From an uncultured Oscillospiraceae bacterium (lineage in GTDB: Bacteria > Bacillota > Clostridia > Oscillospirales > Oscillospiraceae), in contig CAKTBC010000097.1 of assembly GCA_934533005.1 (NCBI GenBank), positions 1 to 6,540 on the forward strand: DNA of 6,540 nucleotides. The letters are read 5' to 3'. Shown here in pieces: positions 1-6,540 of the stretch. Below the pieces are notes generated by a model, which saw only the letters and a list, made by a program, of their open reading frames with translations, was not told the origin of the DNA and ran no database searches. Both the position numbers and the translations under genes were made by a program. Positions within the stretch are counted from its first letter, which is position 1, and each line of letters opens with the position of its first letter.

Positions 1-6308
<6,308 letters not shown>

Positions 6309-6319
6309 GCCAAAATAAG

Positions 6320-6350
6320 TTCCGGGGTGCTTTGGCACCCCGGAATTTTT
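6320..6350 (+). terminator. Intrinsic terminator of the rpoB-rpoC transcript
   Basis: A perfect 11-bp stem (TTCCGGGGTGC at 6320-6330 with GCACCCCGGAA at 6335-6345) closes on the tetraloop TTTG and runs straight into five T residues (6346-6350). It starts 11 bases after the rpoC stop. The base of the stem can extend by a G-U and two A-U pairs (6317-6319 with 6346-6348). This is a textbook strong terminator and separates the polymerase operon from rpsL. The A-rich bases just before it could give weaker activity in the reverse direction. Confidence 0.94.
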
Positions 6351-6394
6351 CCGCCGGACTCCGACGGTATGATAATTTTTTGCTCGGAAAAATT
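6344..6394. repeat. Perfect 10-bp inverted repeat upstream of the rpsL promoter
   Basis: AATTTTTCCG at 6344-6353 is the exact reverse complement of CGGAAAAATT at 6385-6394, with 31 bases between the arms. The left arm overlaps the last two bases of the terminator stem and its T tract; the right arm ends 11 bases before the -35 box. The arm centres are 41 bp apart, about four helical turns. It could be an operator, an alternative RNA structure, or chance in A/T-rich DNA; function is unknown. Confidence 0.5.
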
Positions 6395-6434
6395 ACAGAA
6401 TTTTCTTGACTATTCTTGTGCATTCTGTTAGAAT
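6371..6434 (+). promoter_or_regulatory. Sigma-A-type promoter of rpsL (str operon) with A/T-rich upstream segment
   Basis: The -35 box TTGACT (6406-6411) and -10 box TAGAAT (6429-6434) each match the consensus at five of six positions and are 17 bases apart, the optimal spacing. A TG at 6426-6427, one base before the -10 box, makes it an extended -10 promoter. The preceding 35 bases (6371-6405) are rich in A and T tracts and could act as an UP element for the alpha C-terminal domains (inference). Transcription should start near 6439-6443. A strong promoter here fits a ribosomal-protein operon that follows a terminator. Confidence 0.87.
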
Positions 6435-6442
6435 CAGAAATC

Positions 6443-6462
6443 GTGTGGGCTGGTGCCCGCAC
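6443..6462 (+). promoter_or_regulatory. 5'-proximal hairpin in the rpsL leader RNA
   Basis: GTGTGGGC (6443-6450) pairs with GCCCGCAC (6455-6462) as an 8-bp stem containing one U-G wobble, closed by the loop TGGT. It would sit within a few bases of the predicted transcript 5' end. Seven unpaired bases later comes a run of seven T (6470-6476), then the Shine-Dalgarno. Possible roles are 5'-end protection of the mRNA, a ribosomal-protein binding site, or a weak attenuator; the sequence does not choose between them. Confidence 0.6.
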
Positions 6463-6480
6463 AAGAGCATTTTTTTGAGG

Positions 6481-6488
6481 AAAGGAGG
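6481..6488 (+). promoter_or_regulatory. Shine-Dalgarno of rpsL
   Basis: AAAGGAGG is a full match to the 16S anti-Shine-Dalgarno and lies 6 bases before the ATG at 6495. It fixes the rpsL start and predicts very efficient initiation. Confidence 0.93.
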
Positions 6489-6494
6489 AAAATC

Positions 6495-6540
6495 ATGCCC
6501 ACATTTAACCAGCTTGTCCGTAAGGGAAGAGAGCAGGTGA
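6495..6540 (+). CDS. rpsL: Ribosomal protein S12, first 15 codons only
   Basis: The 15 visible residues, beginning MPTFNQLVRKGRE, are the highly conserved N-terminus of S12, the small-subunit protein at the decoding centre and the site of streptomycin-resistance mutations. The gene runs off the right edge of the window, so the Lys43 and Lys88 streptomycin positions cannot be read; S12 is usually about 123-140 residues. Placement downstream of rpoC is the classic arrangement in Firmicutes, where it opens the str operon (usually rpsL, rpsG, fusA, tuf; not visible here). It has its own promoter and leader, separated from rpoC by a terminator. Confidence 0.96.
   Translation, partial: MPTFNQLVRKGREQV

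Noticed and set aside
6351..6367. Second small hairpin (CCG-C-CGG with CCG-A-CGG) after the terminator, followed by a T run at 6376-6381
   Set aside because: It has only three plus three base pairs around a C/A mismatch, a three-base loop, and eight bases before the T run; too weak to call a tandem terminator.
6348..6376. Possible additional promoter with GATAAT (6371-6376) as -10
   Set aside because: The matching -35 position (6348-6353, TTTCCG) fits poorly and lies in the terminator T tract; the downstream promoter at 6406-6434 is far better.
6443..6476. Leader hairpin plus T7 read as a true intrinsic terminator
   Set aside because: Seven bases (AAGAGCA) separate the stem from the T run, and the stem has only eight pairs with a wobble; kept as a leader structure with possible weak attenuation only.

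Overview
This is ordinary core-genome sequence from what looks like a fairly GC-rich member of the Clostridia, probably the Oscillospiraceae/Ruminococcaceae group (order Oscillospirales). The assignment rests on protein character. Beta and beta-prime lack the large lineage-specific insertions of the E. coli subunits, beta-prime starts and ends like Firmicutes proteins, and the beta rifampicin region carries the Firmicutes-type replacements. Both genes strongly prefer C or G at third codon positions (coding GC near 60 % by eye). I am confident of Firmicutes/Clostridia, moderately confident of the family group, and make no genus call.

Layout: bases 1-2670 are the 3' part of rpoB (RNA polymerase beta; the first roughly 315 codons lie before the window). 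Its stop codon overlaps the start of rpoC (2670-6308, beta-prime, complete, 1212 residues) by one base, with a strong Shine-Dalgarno inside the rpoB tail, so the two large polymerase subunits are very likely translationally coupled. A 186-bp intergenic region follows (6309-6494). It holds a strong intrinsic terminator for rpoBC, a 10-bp inverted repeat in an A/T-rich stretch, a good sigma-A-type promoter with extended -10, a short leader with a 5'-proximal hairpin, and a perfect Shine-Dalgarno. The first 15 codons of rpsL (ribosomal protein S12) close the window and mark the start of the str (rpsL-rpsG-fusA-tuf type) operon.

How they fit together: beta and beta-prime form the active-site cleft of RNA polymerase, and S12 is part of the ribosomal decoding centre. 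Here the transcription and translation genes are neighbours but separated by a terminator and a new promoter. The gene for an L7Ae-like protein, found between rpoC and rpsL in many Firmicutes, is absent.

I found no mobile element, CRISPR array, RNA gene or undescribed system. The very long open frame on the minus strand is a codon-usage shadow of rpoC. The points most worth a second look are an Arg in place of the usual His in the beta-prime bridge helix, clustering of all five rpoC CGA codons in the catalytic-core segment, and the structure of the rpoC-rpsL intergenic region.
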